DNA of 64,000 nt from Flavobacteriales bacterium UBA852 (GTDB lineage: Bacteria > Bacteroidota > Bacteroidia > Flavobacteriales_E > Vicingaceae), in contig DBGO01000003.1 of NCBI GenBank assembly GCA_002295925.1, positions 1-64,000 of the forward strand. Reading direction: 5' to 3'. The notes under the pieces are model-generated. The model saw only the letters and a list, made by a program, of their open reading frames with translations, was not told where the DNA came from and ran no database searches. Below, piece by piece: positions 17,433 to 27,132 of the stretch (position 1 is its first letter; every line of letters starts with the position of its first letter). The position numbers were made by a program, and so were the translations under genes.

Positions 17433-19190
17433 ATGGATAAATTATTGGAAATTAAAAACTTAGTTACTGAGTTTAGAACGGAAGACGAAACCGTTAAAGC
17501 GGTAAATGATGTATCTTTTACCTTACACAAGGGTGAAACTATTGGAATTGTTGGTGAGTCGGGCTCCGGAAAATCAGTAACATCGCTTTCAACCATGCGG
17601 TTAATACCCAATCCTCCCGGACGCATTGCCGAAGGACAAATTTTATATCATTCACAAGATGGAGTTAAGGACTTGGTTCAATTAAGCGAGAAAGAAATGC
17701 GTGAAATTCGCGGAAATGAAATTGCCATGATTTTCCAAGAACCAATGACCTCGCTCAACCCCGTATATACCTGTGGCGACCAAGTAATGGAAGCCATTAT
17801 TTTGCATCAAAAAATAGATAAAGCCGAAGCCAAACGAAAAACCATAGAACTATTTAAAAAAGTAGAGTTACCTCGTCCCGAAGTAATGTTTGATTCCTAT
17901 CCGCATCAATTATCAGGGGGGCAAAAACAACGGGTAATGATTGCCATGGCAATGTCGTGCAATCCGTCCATACTTATTGCCGACGAACCAACTACAGCAT
18001 TGGATGTAACAGTGCAAAAAACTATTTTGGAGTTGATGCAGCAGCTTCAAGACCAGTACGATATGGGGATTTTATTCATTACCCACGATTTAGGAGTAAT
18101 TGCCGAATTGGCAGATAAGGTTGTGGTAATGTATAAAGGTAAAATTGTGGAGCAAGGCAATGTGTTGGATATTTTTACCAATCCACAGCATCCGTACACA
18201 AAAGGATTGTTGGCTTGTCGTCCGCCGTTAAACAAACGTTTGCATTGGTTACCTACCGTGTCTGATTTTATGACCGAAGACAGTTCGGGTAAAATGACAC
18301 AAACCACCAAATCGGTAGAAGAGGTGATAAACAGTGTGGTAGTTAAACCGGAAGAATTAAAAGCTCATTACGATAAAATATATGCCAACGAACCCATATT
18401 GGAAATCAAGAACTTAAAAACGTATTTCCCGATAAATAAAAATTTCTTTGGCAAAGCAAAAGATTATGTTCGCGCTGTAGATGATGTATCGTTTGAAGTA
18501 TATCCGGGAGAAACATTAGGTTTGGTAGGTGAATCGGGTTGTGGAAAAACAACTTTGGGCAGAACAATTTTAAAGCTGATAGAACCTACCGCCGGACAAA
18601 TCATCTATAAAGGGCGGGATATTACGCCTTTAAGCCAAAAAGAAATGCGCGAATATCGCAAAGAATTGCAAATCATTTTCCAAGACCCTTATTCATCGTT
18701 AAATCCGAGAATAACCATTGGTGAAGCCATCATGGAGCCTATGCGTGTGCACGGAATTTTATCGAATGATGAGGAGCGCAAGGCAAAAGTAATAGAGTTG
18801 CTGAAACGCGTCAGCTTAAATGAACAGCATTTTTATCGTTATCCGCACGAGTTTTCCGGTGGGCAACGTCAGCGAATAGGTATTGCGCGAGCTTTGGCAC
18901 TGAATCCGAAGTTTATTATTTGCGATGAGTCTGTTTCGGCACTTGATGTTTCGGTACAGGCAGCCGTGCTTAACTTGCTCAATGAGCTTAAAAAAGAGTT
19001 TAATTTTACCTACATATTTATTTCGCACGATTTATCTGTTGTGAAATTTATGAGTGACCGAATGGTGGTAATGAATAAAGGTAAAATTGAAGAAATGGGA
19101 ATGGCAGATGATATTTACTATAATCCGCAAACCGAATACACTAAAAAGCTCATTAGCGCAATTCCAAAAGGTGAAATAGAAGACATTTAA
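17433..19190 (+). CDS. Fused oligopeptide/dipeptide ABC transporter ATPase (DppD-DppF type)
   Basis: One 585-residue protein with two complete ATPase domains, like YejF or GsiA. Domain 1 (about 4-260) has Walker A GESGSGKS, signature LSGGQKQRV and Walker B ILIADEPTTALD. Domain 2 (about 315-580) has GESGCGKTT, FSGGQRQRIGIARAL and FIICDESVSALD; the catalytic Glu remains as DES. The C-terminal NPQHPYTKGLL and NPQTEYTKKLI segments are the oligopeptide-ATPase extensions. It should energise peptide uptake, but no permease or binding-protein genes lie beside it. Confidence 0.93.
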   Translation: MDKLLEIKNLVTEFRTEDETVKAVNDVSFTLHKGETIGIVGESGSGKSVTSLSTMRLIPNPPGRIAEGQILYHSQDGVKDLVQLSEKEMREIRGNEIAMIFQEPMTSLNPVYTCGDQVMEAIILHQKIDKAEAKRKTIELFKKVELPRPEVMFDSYPHQLSGGQKQRVMIAMAMSCNPSILIADEPTTALDVTVQKTILELMQQLQDQYDMGILFITHDLGVIAELADKVVVMYKGKIVEQGNVLDIFTNPQHPYTKGLLACRPPLNKRLHWLPTVSDFMTEDSSGKMTQTTKSVEEVINSVVVKPEELKAHYDKIYANEPILEIKNLKTYFPINKNFFGKAKDYVRAVDDVSFEVYPGETLGLVGESGCGKTTLGRTILKLIEPTAGQIIYKGRDITPLSQKEMREYRKELQIIFQDPYSSLNPRITIGEAIMEPMRVHGILSNDEERKAKVIELLKRVSLNEQHFYRYPHEFSGGQRQRIGIARALALNPKFIICDESVSALDVSVQAAVLNLLNELKKEFNFTYIFISHDLSVVKFMSDRMVVMNKGKIEEMGMADDIYYNPQTEYTKKLISAIPKGEIEDI

Positions 19191-19248
19191 GCATCTATTG
19201 CACATAAAAAAGCAAAAAGAGAAGCCAAGCAAAAAGCATCCGTATAAT

Positions 19249-20100
19249 TTACTTTACAATTTTCTTTTTAATAAGTGAGAAATTGATGCTGCCTTCTTGT
19301 TTTTGCTGAGGATTGTAGAGTTGTATTTCCAATAATTCATCTTTTTGAATAGGAGGAATATCTAATTCTACGTGATGTTTTCCTTTTGCGATTCTTTCCG
19401 AAGCATAATAAACATTATTGTTGTCTTTCTTTATGGCAATGACAAAATATACTTCTGCAGTTTCCGGAATAGAGGAAGTATAATCAATTTGCATCCGGTT
19501 AAAATCTTCTTCAATAGAATTATTCTTTTGGGAAATTCTTAATAAAAATGGAAATTCATTTTCAATCGGAACAACGGTATCCTTTACCAAAGTATCAATA
19601 AATATTTTTACCGGATTTATATCATTCGACTTCTTAAAAATAAAGGCACAAAAATCATTATCACCCAAAACTTTTATTCGTTCTTTAGGGAAAAAAGCTT
19701 TCACCAAACGTAAATGTTCGTCGCTCAATACAGTGTCTAAAGGTAATCCGGATTCGTTGGGACCAAAATGAGCATCCCAAAATAGTATATCACCTTTATT
19801 CATTGTAACACTTGGCTTGCTCTTATCTACCGAGTATAATTGATAAACTTTTTCACTGTTATAAATATCAACCCCCAACCCATAAGCATACAGCGGATAT
19901 TGGTAAATGGTTCTTTGTTTATTCAAATGGTGACTTTTGGTAAATTGAGCCGCATCCATTACCAATTGGCCAACCGATGAAAATTTTATGGGGAAATAAT
20001 GTGAACGTAACGAGCTTTTTGCAGCTTTAACGGTAAAAATGATTAATAATAAATTCAGAAGCGCCAAAAGTGCCGGCATATTTATTTTTTCACGAATCAA
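19249..20100 (-). pseudogene. C-terminal part of a GT-C-like membrane protein, cut off by an in-frame stop
   Basis: This reading frame starts with TTG at 20100 or, more usually, ATG at 20079. It is in the same frame as the 320-residue protein upstream, with only TAA-GCC between them. The first 25 residues (MPALLALLNLLLIIFTVKAA) are one hydrophobic helix and continue the membrane part. Residues 30-283 look periplasmic, with FSSVGQLVMDAAQFTKSH, as in the C-terminal domains of GT-C glycosyltransferases. Without upstream readthrough it would lack most of the membrane domain, so it is probably not functional alone. Confidence 0.7.
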
Positions 20101-20103
20101 GGC

Positions 20104-21066
20104 TTATAATTCAGCTATTCCCCAAATGGAATACAATACTATAAACGGAATGACAGTAGCCATAACACGGATTAGCCCAAGTGAACTGTTGGTGCCTTTC
20201 CACCAAATATAGGAATGAACGAATAAAATACCACAAATGCTGCCTGTAATAACAAAAAACAATTCAGGGGCATAACCGCTTGACCAATTTGCTTTTTTTG
20301 TCAAATAACGTAAAATACCAAAAGTTGCAATTATCAGCATCAGGGCTAAAAATTTTCCTGTAATATTAGGATACTGCTTGATGAAATGGTACCATTCGCC
20401 ATGTCCGTAAAAAGAAGCTTCACCGGTATAAGTGTGTTGATGGATGAACCATAAAAAATCATTAAACACAAATAACCCCCATAAACCAAACAACACAAAA
20501 CCTGTAAGCAAAAAGGGAATGGCTTTCCATTGTTTTCTGTATAATAAAGTCAACGCAATAAGCGGGAGAACTACACCGTATTCGGGGCGTGAAAAAGGTA
20601 AAAACGATGCAACAGCGGCAGCCCACAAGTATTTTTTTTCAATCAGCAAATAAGTTGCCAATAATGAAAGTGTACCAAAAAGTATTTCGGTCATACCGCT
20701 TAAAACCATTTCGGTATATATGGGTGCGGAAAATAAAAACAAAGGTGCAAAAAGCGCCAAATAACGGCTTTTATTGAAAAGTCTGTCAATGATTTTCATT
20801 AACAGCACTGAAGAGATGACAAACAATAAGATATTAAATATCATCATTCCTTTAAAGCCAAAAACAAAGGCAAAAGGGGCGGATAATAGGGTGAAAAACG
20901 GTTTTCCCCAATGGTCAAGAAACAATTCCGGATGTTTAAAAGACCATTTGGTAATAAGAAAATGCTGTACACCGTCGCCACTGTCCAACACGCCTTGTGC
21001 GGTGTAAGTTATCCAAAGCAATATAATTGTAGGGACAGCAACAGAAAGAATGCGCAAATATTTCAT
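20104..21066 (-). pseudogene. N-terminal part of a GT-C-like membrane protein (320 aa before an in-frame TAA)
   Basis: Polytopic membrane protein with about 8-9 hydrophobic segments and an acidic motif (LDSGDGVQHF, about 27-36) in the first periplasmic loop, as in GT-C glycosyltransferases that use polyprenyl-phosphate sugars. Translation stops at TAA (20104-20106) right after the helix VIPFIVLYSIWGIAEL. The same frame stays open for another 284 codons, so the intact protein would be about 605 residues. One base change, or a sequencing error, explains the split. The family call rests on topology and one motif. Confidence 0.7.
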
Positions 21067-21112
21067 GAAACAAAAGTAAACAATTTAGCTTGCCTGAAAA
21101 ATTTTCATTCTG

Positions 21113-22270
21113 TTACAAAGAATGAAGTATCTCTGCCGCTTTTTCAAGCGTATCATTTTCTTTGGCAAAACAAAACCGCAATACTTTATCGTCATGATTT
21201 TGATGATAAAACACAGAAACCGGAATTGATGCTACCTTGTGTTTAATGGTTAATTCTTTTGCAAACTCTATATCTTTTGCCTCGGAAATTTTACTGTAAC
21301 CCAATAGTTGAAAATAAGTTCCCTTACAGGGTAAAATATCAAATTTTGAACCTTTGAGTAATGAACGGAAAAAGTCTCGTTTTTCTTGGTAAAATGCAGA
21401 TAAATGATTGTAATGTTCAGGGTTTTGTAAATATTCATTAATTGCCCATTGCATTGGTGTGTTTACCGAAAATACGTTGAATTGATGTGCTTTTCTAAAT
21501 TCTTTCATTATGTTTTCGGGGGCAACACAATAGCCGATTTTCCATCCAGTAACATGAAAAGTTTTGCCAAAAGAAGAAACAACAATGGCACGTTCTGCCA
21601 ATCCTTTAAACTTTACGGCACTTTCATGCGGTTCATTATCAAAAATGATATGCTCGTAAACTTCATCGCTTAACACTAAAATATCCGTTCCCGAAAGCAT
21701 TCTTTCAAGCGTTTGCATATCATCTTTTGTCAGAATGGAACCGGTAGGATTATGTGGCGTGTTGATAATTATCATTTTTGTGCGCTGGTTAATGATGCGC
21801 TTAACTTTTTCCCAATCTACTTTGTAGTCGGGTGCAGAAAGTTGGAAATAGATGGGCTTGCCGCCGTTTAAAGTGATTGCCGGTTCGTAGCAATCATATG
21901 CGGGAGTAAAAATTACCACTTCGTCACCTTCGTTGATAGTTGCGGCTATAGCAGTGAAAATGGCTTGCGTAGCACCTGCTGTGATGGTTATTTCTGTTTT
22001 CGGATTGTAATTTACACCATACGTGGTTGCTATTTTATTGGCAATGGTTTCTCTCAGTTGGGGTAAGCCCGGCATGGGAGCATATTGATTAAATCCTTTT
22101 TTTATGGCTTTTTTTACCAAATCAGCCAATTGTGTATCTATTGGGAAATCAGGGAAACCTTGTGAAAGATTTATCGCTTGATGCTCTTTTGCCAAAGCAC
22201 TCATTACGGTAAAAATGGTTGTTCCTGTATGGGGTAATTTTGATTTTACAATACCTGGAAATACGGGCAT
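21113..22270 (-). CDS. Methionine-type PLP aminotransferase (YbdL-like)
   Basis: Class I aminotransferase of 385 residues. K236 in VVSSFGKTFHVTGWKIGY is the PLP lysine. NTPHNPTGS (170-178) and SDEVYEH (201-207) are the usual cofactor contacts, and the N-terminal INLSQGFPDF (33-42) is typical. The long SFGKTFHVTGWKIGY match points to the YbdL methionine aminotransferase group, which makes 4-methylthio-2-oxobutanoate, possibly in methionine salvage. Substrate is inferred from family. The gene is single. Confidence 0.88.
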   Translation of the reverse strand: MPVFPGIVKSKLPHTGTTIFTVMSALAKEHQAINLSQGFPDFPIDTQLADLVKKAIKKGFNQYAPMPGLPQLRETIANKIATTYGVNYNPKTEITITAGATQAIFTAIAATINEGDEVVIFTPAYDCYEPAITLNGGKPIYFQLSAPDYKVDWEKVKRIINQRTKMIIINTPHNPTGSILTKDDMQTLERMLSGTDILVLSDEVYEHIIFDNEPHESAVKFKGLAERAIVVSSFGKTFHVTGWKIGYCVAPENIMKEFRKAHQFNVFSVNTPMQWAINEYLQNPEHYNHLSAFYQEKRDFFRSLLKGSKFDILPCKGTYFQLLGYSKISEAKDIEFAKELTIKHKVASIPVSVFYHQNHDDKVLRFCFAKENDTLEKAAEILHSL

Positions 22271-22322
22271 ATTGAATGTTTTAATAAGGACAGCAAATTT
22301 ACTTTATTCCTTCAGATAAAAT

Positions 22323-22356
22323 AAAAAAGCACTTCAAATTTTTGAAGTTCTTTTTT
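22323..22356 (-). terminator. Terminator of the sdhCAB operon
   Basis: AGCACTTCAAA and TTTGAAGTTCT pair with one mismatch around a short loop, flanked by A-runs on one side and T-runs on the other. It lies 22 bases after the sdhB stop and probably works in both directions. Confidence 0.7.
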
Positions 22357-22377
22357 AAAATATGTTTGTTGATAAAT

Positions 22378-23136
22378 TTATTCTTCGTCTTCGCTGATAA
22401 TAGAAGCTTTAAGGTATTCCCGGTTCATTCGAGCAATGTTTTCCAAAGAAATTCCTTTTGGACATTCTACTTCGCAAGCACCGGTATTCGAACAGTTACC
22501 GAATCCTTCTTCATCCATTTGTTTTACCATGTTGTGCACACGGCGAGTAGCTTCTACTTTACCTTGCGGCAATAAAGCAAATTGAGAAACTTTTGCCGAA
22601 ACAAACAGCATAGCCGAACCATTTTTACAAGTTGCTACACATGCTCCACAGCCGATGCAAGTTGCCGCATCAAAGGCTTTGTCGGCATCATCTTTTGGTA
22701 TCGGAATATTATTAGCATCTTGTGTATTTCCAGAAGTATTTACAGAAACAAATCCACCGGCTGCCATTATACGGTCAAATGCCGAGCGGTCAACAACCAA
22801 ATCTTTAATTACAGGGAATGCTGCCGAACGCCATGGCTCAATGTAAATTGTATCACCGTCTTTGAATTTACGCATGTGCAATTGACAAGTGGTAACCCCT
22901 CTGTCAGGACCGTGCGCTTCACCGTTTATGTATAAAGAACACATTCCGCAAATACCTTCACGGCAATCGTGGTCAAATGCAACAGGCTCTTTACCTTCGT
23001 TGATTAATTGCTCGTTTAAAACATCGAGCATTTCAAGAAATGATGAATCGGGTGAAATATTAGAGACTTGATACGTTTCCAAACGACCTTTGTCGTTTTT
23101 GTTTTTTTGTCTCCAGATTTTTAATGTTAAATTCAT
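22378..23136 (-). CDS. sdhB: Succinate dehydrogenase/fumarate reductase iron-sulfur subunit
   Basis: Electron-transfer subunit of respiratory complex II, passing electrons from SdhA flavin to quinone. The [2Fe-2S] ligands are C58, C63, C66 and C84 (CREGICGMCSLY and a later TTC). The C-terminal ferredoxin part carries CIGCGACVATCKNG and CSNTGACEVECPKGI for the [4Fe-4S] and [3Fe-4S] centres. The 252-residue length fits Bacteroidota complex II of the type with a single cytochrome b subunit. It is the last gene of sdhCAB, 30 bases after sdhA. Confidence 0.96.
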   Translation of the reverse strand: MNLTLKIWRQKNKNDKGRLETYQVSNISPDSSFLEMLDVLNEQLINEGKEPVAFDHDCREGICGMCSLYINGEAHGPDRGVTTCQLHMRKFKDGDTIYIEPWRSAAFPVIKDLVVDRSAFDRIMAAGGFVSVNTSGNTQDANNIPIPKDDADKAFDAATCIGCGACVATCKNGSAMLFVSAKVSQFALLPQGKVEATRRVHNMVKQMDEEGFGNCSNTGACEVECPKGISLENIARMNREYLKASIISEDEE

Positions 23137-23166
23137 AACCGTAGTTTTATTTAGTACGAAAACTAA

Positions 23167-25170
23167 TTATTTATAGCTTCTGGTTTTCAATTCAATGTAT
23201 TCAAATTTCAATTCTTCTTTATGTAATTTTTCTTCCGAAGGGTCTCCTGTCCATTCCCAAGCCGCAACATAAGCATAGTTTTTATCATCACGCAATGCTT
23301 CTCCATCTTCGGTTTGGTATTCTTCACGGAAGTGTCCGCCACAAGATTCGTTTCGGTTTAATGCATCAACAGCCATTAACTCGCCAAGTTCTAAAAAGTC
23401 AGCTACACGAGTGGCTTTTTCCAATTCAGGGTTAAACTCATCGGCACTGCCCGGTACGCGAACGTTTTTGTGATATTCGTCACGTAAAGCACGAATGTCA
23501 GAAATGGCTTTTTTCAACCCTTCGGCATTTCGAGCCATACCAACATAATTCCACATAATATTACCCAATTGACGGTGGTAATAATCTACAGAATGTTTTC
23601 CGTTGTTGTTGATGAATTTATTTAATCGTTCTTTTACTGATTTTTCAGCTTCATCAAATTCAGGAGTGTCGGTAGGTATCGGACCGGTACGAATATCATC
23701 GGCTAAATAATCACCAATAGTGTAAGGCAGTACAAAATATCCGTCTGCCAAACCTTGCATTAATGCAGAAGCACCTAAGCGGTTGGCGCCGTGGTCTGAG
23801 AAGTTACATTCTCCGGCGGCATATAGTCCGGGAATAGTTGTCATTAAATTGTAATCTACCCATAGTCCACCCATTGTATAGTGAACGGCAGGGTAAATCA
23901 TCATTGGTGTTTCGTAAGGATTATCGTCAGTAATTTTTTGATACATTTGGAATAAGTTACCATATTTGGCTTCGATAACTTCTTTTCCTAATTCTTTAAT
24001 TCGTTCTTCAGAAGCATTGTGTTCTCCAAGCATATTGGCTTTTTCGCGTCCGTAACGCATAATTGCCGAAGAGAAATCCAAGAAAACGGCTTCGCCGGTG
24101 GCGTTTACACCGTATCCGGCATCACAACGCTCTTTTGCGGCACGTGAAGCAACATCACGTGGAACCAAGTTTCCAAATGCAGGATATCTTCTTTCTAAGT
24201 AATAATCTCTATCTTCTTCAGGAATATCGGTTGGTTTTTTCTTGCCTTCTCTAATAGCCAATACATCTTCTTTTTTCTTGGGTACCCAAATACGACCGTC
24301 ATTGCGTAATGATTCGGACATAAGTGTCAATTTGGACTGATGTTCTCCCGAACGGGGAATACACGTGGGGTGTATTTGCGTAAAACAAGGGTTGGCAAAA
24401 TAAGCACCTTTTTTGTGCGCTCTCCACGCTGCGGTTGCATTTGAACCCATTGCATTGGTAGAAAGGAAGAATACATTTCCGTAACCTCCGGACGCCAATA
24501 CTACGGCGTGAGCTGAGTGACGCTCAATTTCGCCGGTAATCAGGTTTCGAGCAATAATTCCGCGAGCTTTACCGTCAACTATAACTAATTCCAACATTTC
24601 GTGGCGGTCATACATTTTGATGCGCCCTTTACCTATTTGTCGGCTCATTGCCGAGTATGCGCCAAGCAATAATTGTTGTCCGGTTTGACCTTTGGCGTAA
24701 AAGGTACGCGATACTTGTACACCTCCAAACGAACGGTTATCTAATAAACCGCCATATTCACGAGCAAATGGTACTCCTTGCGCAACGCATTGGTCAATAA
24801 TATTTCCTGAGACTTCTGCCAAACGGTAAACATTTGCTTCACGCGAACGATAATCACCTCCTTTTACAGTGTCATAAAACAAGCGGTAAATACTGTCGCC
24901 GTCGTTTTGATAGTTTTTGGCAGCGTTTATACCTCCTTGTGCAGCAATTGAGTGCGCACGTCGAGGACTGTCTTGAAAACAAAAGGCTTTTACATTATAA
25001 CCTAATTCGGCAAGTGAAGCAGCAGCCGAACCTCCGGCTAATCCTGTTCCAACTACAATAACGTCAATTAATCGTTTGTTGGCAGGGTTTACCAAGCGTA
25101 TGTTGTTTTTGTGATTGGTCCATTTGTCTTTAATAGGACCTTCAGGTATTTTAGAGTCTAAGGTTGACAT
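23167..25170 (-). CDS. sdhA: Succinate dehydrogenase/fumarate reductase flavoprotein subunit
   Basis: Catalytic subunit of complex II, interconverting succinate and fumarate. It has an N-terminal FAD dinucleotide fold VVGTGLAGGSAAASLAELGY (39-58) and H73 in RRAHSIAAQGG, the covalent flavin site. Substrate motifs include HPTCIPRSGEH and the late GECNFSDHGANRLGASAL. At 667 residues it is the long type found in Bacteroidota and epsilonproteobacteria. It lies between sdhC (20 bases upstream) and sdhB. Confidence 0.96.
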   Translation of the reverse strand: MSTLDSKIPEGPIKDKWTNHKNNIRLVNPANKRLIDVIVVGTGLAGGSAAASLAELGYNVKAFCFQDSPRRAHSIAAQGGINAAKNYQNDGDSIYRLFYDTVKGGDYRSREANVYRLAEVSGNIIDQCVAQGVPFAREYGGLLDNRSFGGVQVSRTFYAKGQTGQQLLLGAYSAMSRQIGKGRIKMYDRHEMLELVIVDGKARGIIARNLITGEIERHSAHAVVLASGGYGNVFFLSTNAMGSNATAAWRAHKKGAYFANPCFTQIHPTCIPRSGEHQSKLTLMSESLRNDGRIWVPKKKEDVLAIREGKKKPTDIPEEDRDYYLERRYPAFGNLVPRDVASRAAKERCDAGYGVNATGEAVFLDFSSAIMRYGREKANMLGEHNASEERIKELGKEVIEAKYGNLFQMYQKITDDNPYETPMMIYPAVHYTMGGLWVDYNLMTTIPGLYAAGECNFSDHGANRLGASALMQGLADGYFVLPYTIGDYLADDIRTGPIPTDTPEFDEAEKSVKERLNKFINNNGKHSVDYYHRQLGNIMWNYVGMARNAEGLKKAISDIRALRDEYHKNVRVPGSADEFNPELEKATRVADFLELGELMAVDALNRNESCGGHFREEYQTEDGEALRDDKNYAYVAAWEWTGDPSEEKLHKEELKFEYIELKTRSYK

Positions 25171-25190
25171 AGAGCAAAAATATTTTTAGA

Positions 25191-25850
25191 TTAATGCATT
25201 GTAAAATAAATATATAAAGGGATAAAAGTAAATCCTATTGTAATGATGAAAGCTAAAGCTGCACCTGTTTTTTTAATGATAGGATTGTATTTAGGATGAT
25301 TGATTCCCAATGTTTGAAACGCCGACTGAATGGCATGGTTCAGGTGAAAGCCCAAGAAGATGAAAGCTACAATATAGATGATGACATACCATAAGTTTTT
25401 GAATGATTCGATTACTTCACCGTAAATAGTTTCATCGCCGTCTAAACCTTCTACACGGTACTCAAAAAAGTAATCGCTTAAATGAATAACGATAAAAACC
25501 AAAATTATACTTCCGGTAAGCCCCATATTGCGCGAAAACCAAGAGCTGTTTGCTGCCGGTTTGTTAACCGCATACTTTACCGGACGGGCTTTTTTGTTTT
25601 CAATGGTTAAGCGAAGAGCATTCACCACGTGAGCCAAAATGCCCAAAAACAATAAAATTTCAACTATTCTGATGAATACATTGGAGGTCATGTTATGTGA
25701 ATATTCATTGAAAGCAGCGCCTCCATCAGGTTTTAACAACAGTAAATTTCCGTAAAGATGTTCGAGTAAAAAGACTACCAAAAATAACCCGGTTAATGCC
25801 ATCAAATATTTTTTAGCGATTGATGACTTTAATAATCCTGACTTTGCCAT
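25191..25850 (-). CDS. sdhC: Succinate dehydrogenase cytochrome b subunit
   Basis: Membrane anchor of complex II with five hydrophobic helices in 219 residues, the diheme single-subunit type. Histidines suited to heme binding lie in LLEHLYGN (about 27), LAHVVNAL, VIHLSDYF and HLNHAIQS. It is first in the operon with sdhA and sdhB. A good promoter match lies just upstream. Confidence 0.93.
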   Translation of the reverse strand: MAKSGLLKSSIAKKYLMALTGLFLVVFLLEHLYGNLLLLKPDGGAAFNEYSHNMTSNVFIRIVEILLFLGILAHVVNALRLTIENKKARPVKYAVNKPAANSSWFSRNMGLTGSIILVFIVIHLSDYFFEYRVEGLDGDETIYGEVIESFKNLWYVIIYIVAFIFLGFHLNHAIQSAFQTLGINHPKYNPIIKKTGAALAFIITIGFTFIPLYIYFTMH

Positions 25851-25877
25851 AACAAAATTTTATTGATTTTTTCGATA

Positions 25878-25907
25878 CAAATGTAGCCCTATTCTTATTT
25901 TATCCAA
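25878..25907 (-). promoter_or_regulatory. sdhCAB promoter
   Basis: On the minus strand TTG (25905-25907) and TACATTTG (25878-25885) are 19 bases apart, matching the Bacteroidota -33/-7 pattern. The -7 box ends 27 bases before the sdhC ATG. Confidence 0.65.
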
Positions 25908-25960
25908 GTAATTTTATCAAAAAATGTATTTTGAAAAATTATTTAAAATAATTCTAAATA

Positions 25961-26194
25961 ATGGAATTTAAAGAAGAATATAAGCCATTATTGGTCGCAT
26001 TATTGGTTTGTTTAACCTTGGGCTTAGCTCCCTACTCGCCCGAACCGCATATTGTAGGTAAGTTGCGTTGGATAATGGGCGGTGCCATAGGAATGAAACC
26101 TATGGATTGGTTTGACACACTGTTGCATGGAGCGCCGTGGGTTTATCTTTTGTTTGAAATTGGGAAGTTGGTGGTTAATAAAATAAAAGGGTGA
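25961..26194 (+). CDS. Small conserved membrane protein of unknown function (77 aa)
   Basis: The protein has a hydrophobic segment at 8-25 (LLVALLVCLTLGLAPYSP), a central GKLRWIMGGAIGMKPMDWFD stretch and a second hydrophobic segment near 58-72. I recall similar uncharacterised proteins in other Bacteroidota. It is divergent from sdhC, with their starts 110 bases apart. No function can be assigned. Confidence 0.7.
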   Translation: MEFKEEYKPLLVALLVCLTLGLAPYSPEPHIVGKLRWIMGGAIGMKPMDWFDTLLHGAPWVYLLFEIGKLVVNKIKG

Positions 26195-26472
26195 TTTTTA
26201 TTTGTCTTATAAATATAATCGATTTTATTTAATGTGATTTACCTAATTAAGAAAATTTCTGTTTATTCTTCCCTCTATATACTAAATACTAAAAATAATG
26301 AATGCTTAATTGATGTTGGAACGATAAAAACATCCTTCATTTACTCAATAATGCTACGTTTATAAATTCAAACTAAGCGTTTATCTTCAGAATAGGTGCG
26401 GTTAAAAAATTACAACGTATTTAAAATCATTAAGTTGTTACTTTGTTGCATAAACTTTTAAATCTTAATGTT

Positions 26473-26913
26473 ATGAAGAAAAAATTATTTGTTATGGCTG
26501 TGGCAGTTATGTCAGTAGCAACATTTAGTTCTTGCGCCAAAAAAGGATGCACAGACAGTAATGCGGAAAACTATTATGAAAAAGCTAAAAAGGATGATGG
26601 GTCGTGTACTTACAAATCATCAATTGCGTTTTGGTACTCGCAATCCACATCTGATGCGTTATGGAATGATGGTAGTGATGCATTGTATTTTTACGTTGAT
26701 AATAAATTAATTGGAAGTTCGGCAGCTGATACATACTGGAATAAACCAACTTGCAGTAGTTTAGGTCCGGTAAATTACACTTTTGATTTAGGGAAATCCA
26801 AAACTAAAACAGTAAGTTATAAGGTAAAAGATGACCTTGATGATATTATCAATGAAGGCAATGTAACTCTCAAAGGAGGTGAATGTACTATCATGGAGGT
26901 TGTATATCCATAA
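26473..26913 (+). CDS. Predicted lipoprotein with GCTDxxAxNY motif (146 aa)
   Basis: I place the start at 26473 because the residues from there form a clean lipoprotein signal (MKKKLFVMAVAVMSVATFSSC, Cys21); an upstream ATG at 26443 would add ten polar residues. After the Cys comes GCTDSNAENYYEKAKKDDGS, a short motif common in Bacteroidota surface proteins and often linked to Ca-binding or disulfide modules. The rest is a beta-rich domain with two more cysteines. Function is unknown. It is followed closely by a 44-residue basic mini-protein. Confidence 0.8.
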   Translation: MKKKLFVMAVAVMSVATFSSCAKKGCTDSNAENYYEKAKKDDGSCTYKSSIAFWYSQSTSDALWNDGSDALYFYVDNKLIGSSAADTYWNKPTCSSLGPVNYTFDLGKSKTKTVSYKVKDDLDDIINEGNVTLKGGECTIMEVVYP

Positions 26914-26923
26914 TTCTTAAAAT

Positions 26924-27058
26924 ATGAGTAAAAAGAAAACATCTCAAAAAGGACAAGGAAACGCCGGCGGTTGGTCATCAACAACCGGAAACCCTTCAGG
27001 GAGAAAGAGAAGTAACAATCCTACCAAAAAGAGAAGTTTACAAATCATTAAAAAATAA
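26924..27058 (+). CDS. Small basic protein (44 aa)
   Basis: The ATG lies 11 bases after the lipoprotein stop; the frame is 45 codons including TAA. It is rich in Lys, Arg, Ser and Gly and contains GGWSSTTGNPSGRKRSNNP. I recall a similar W(P/S)STTGNPSG(x)GR(x)NNP pattern in short Bacteroidota proteins, which argues that the frame is real. It may bind nucleic acid, from charge alone. A terminator follows directly. Confidence 0.55.
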   Translation: MSKKKTSQKGQGNAGGWSSTTGNPSGRKRSNNPTKKRSLQIIKK

Positions 27059-27075
27059 ACTCTTTTCTCATAGTT

Positions 27076-27124
27076 AAACTCTTGCGAAGTGATAAAATAT
27101 TACCTTTGCAAGAGTTTTTTTATA
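27076..27124 (+). terminator. Intrinsic terminator
   Basis: AAACTCTTGC and GCAAGAGTTT are a perfect 10-base stem around a 22-base loop, followed by a T-run. It closes the small lipoprotein unit, 8 bases before the sensor kinase gene. Confidence 0.75.
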
Positions 27125-27132
27125 TCTAAAAT

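Noticed and set aside
22378..25850. Fumarate reductase (frdABC) instead of sdhCAB
   Set aside because: The sequence does not distinguish the two reaction directions. The sdh names follow the usual Bacteroidota convention.
26195..26472. Possible small RNA in the longest gap
   Set aside because: It is A/T-rich without a stable hairpin, terminator or promoter pair that I could support.
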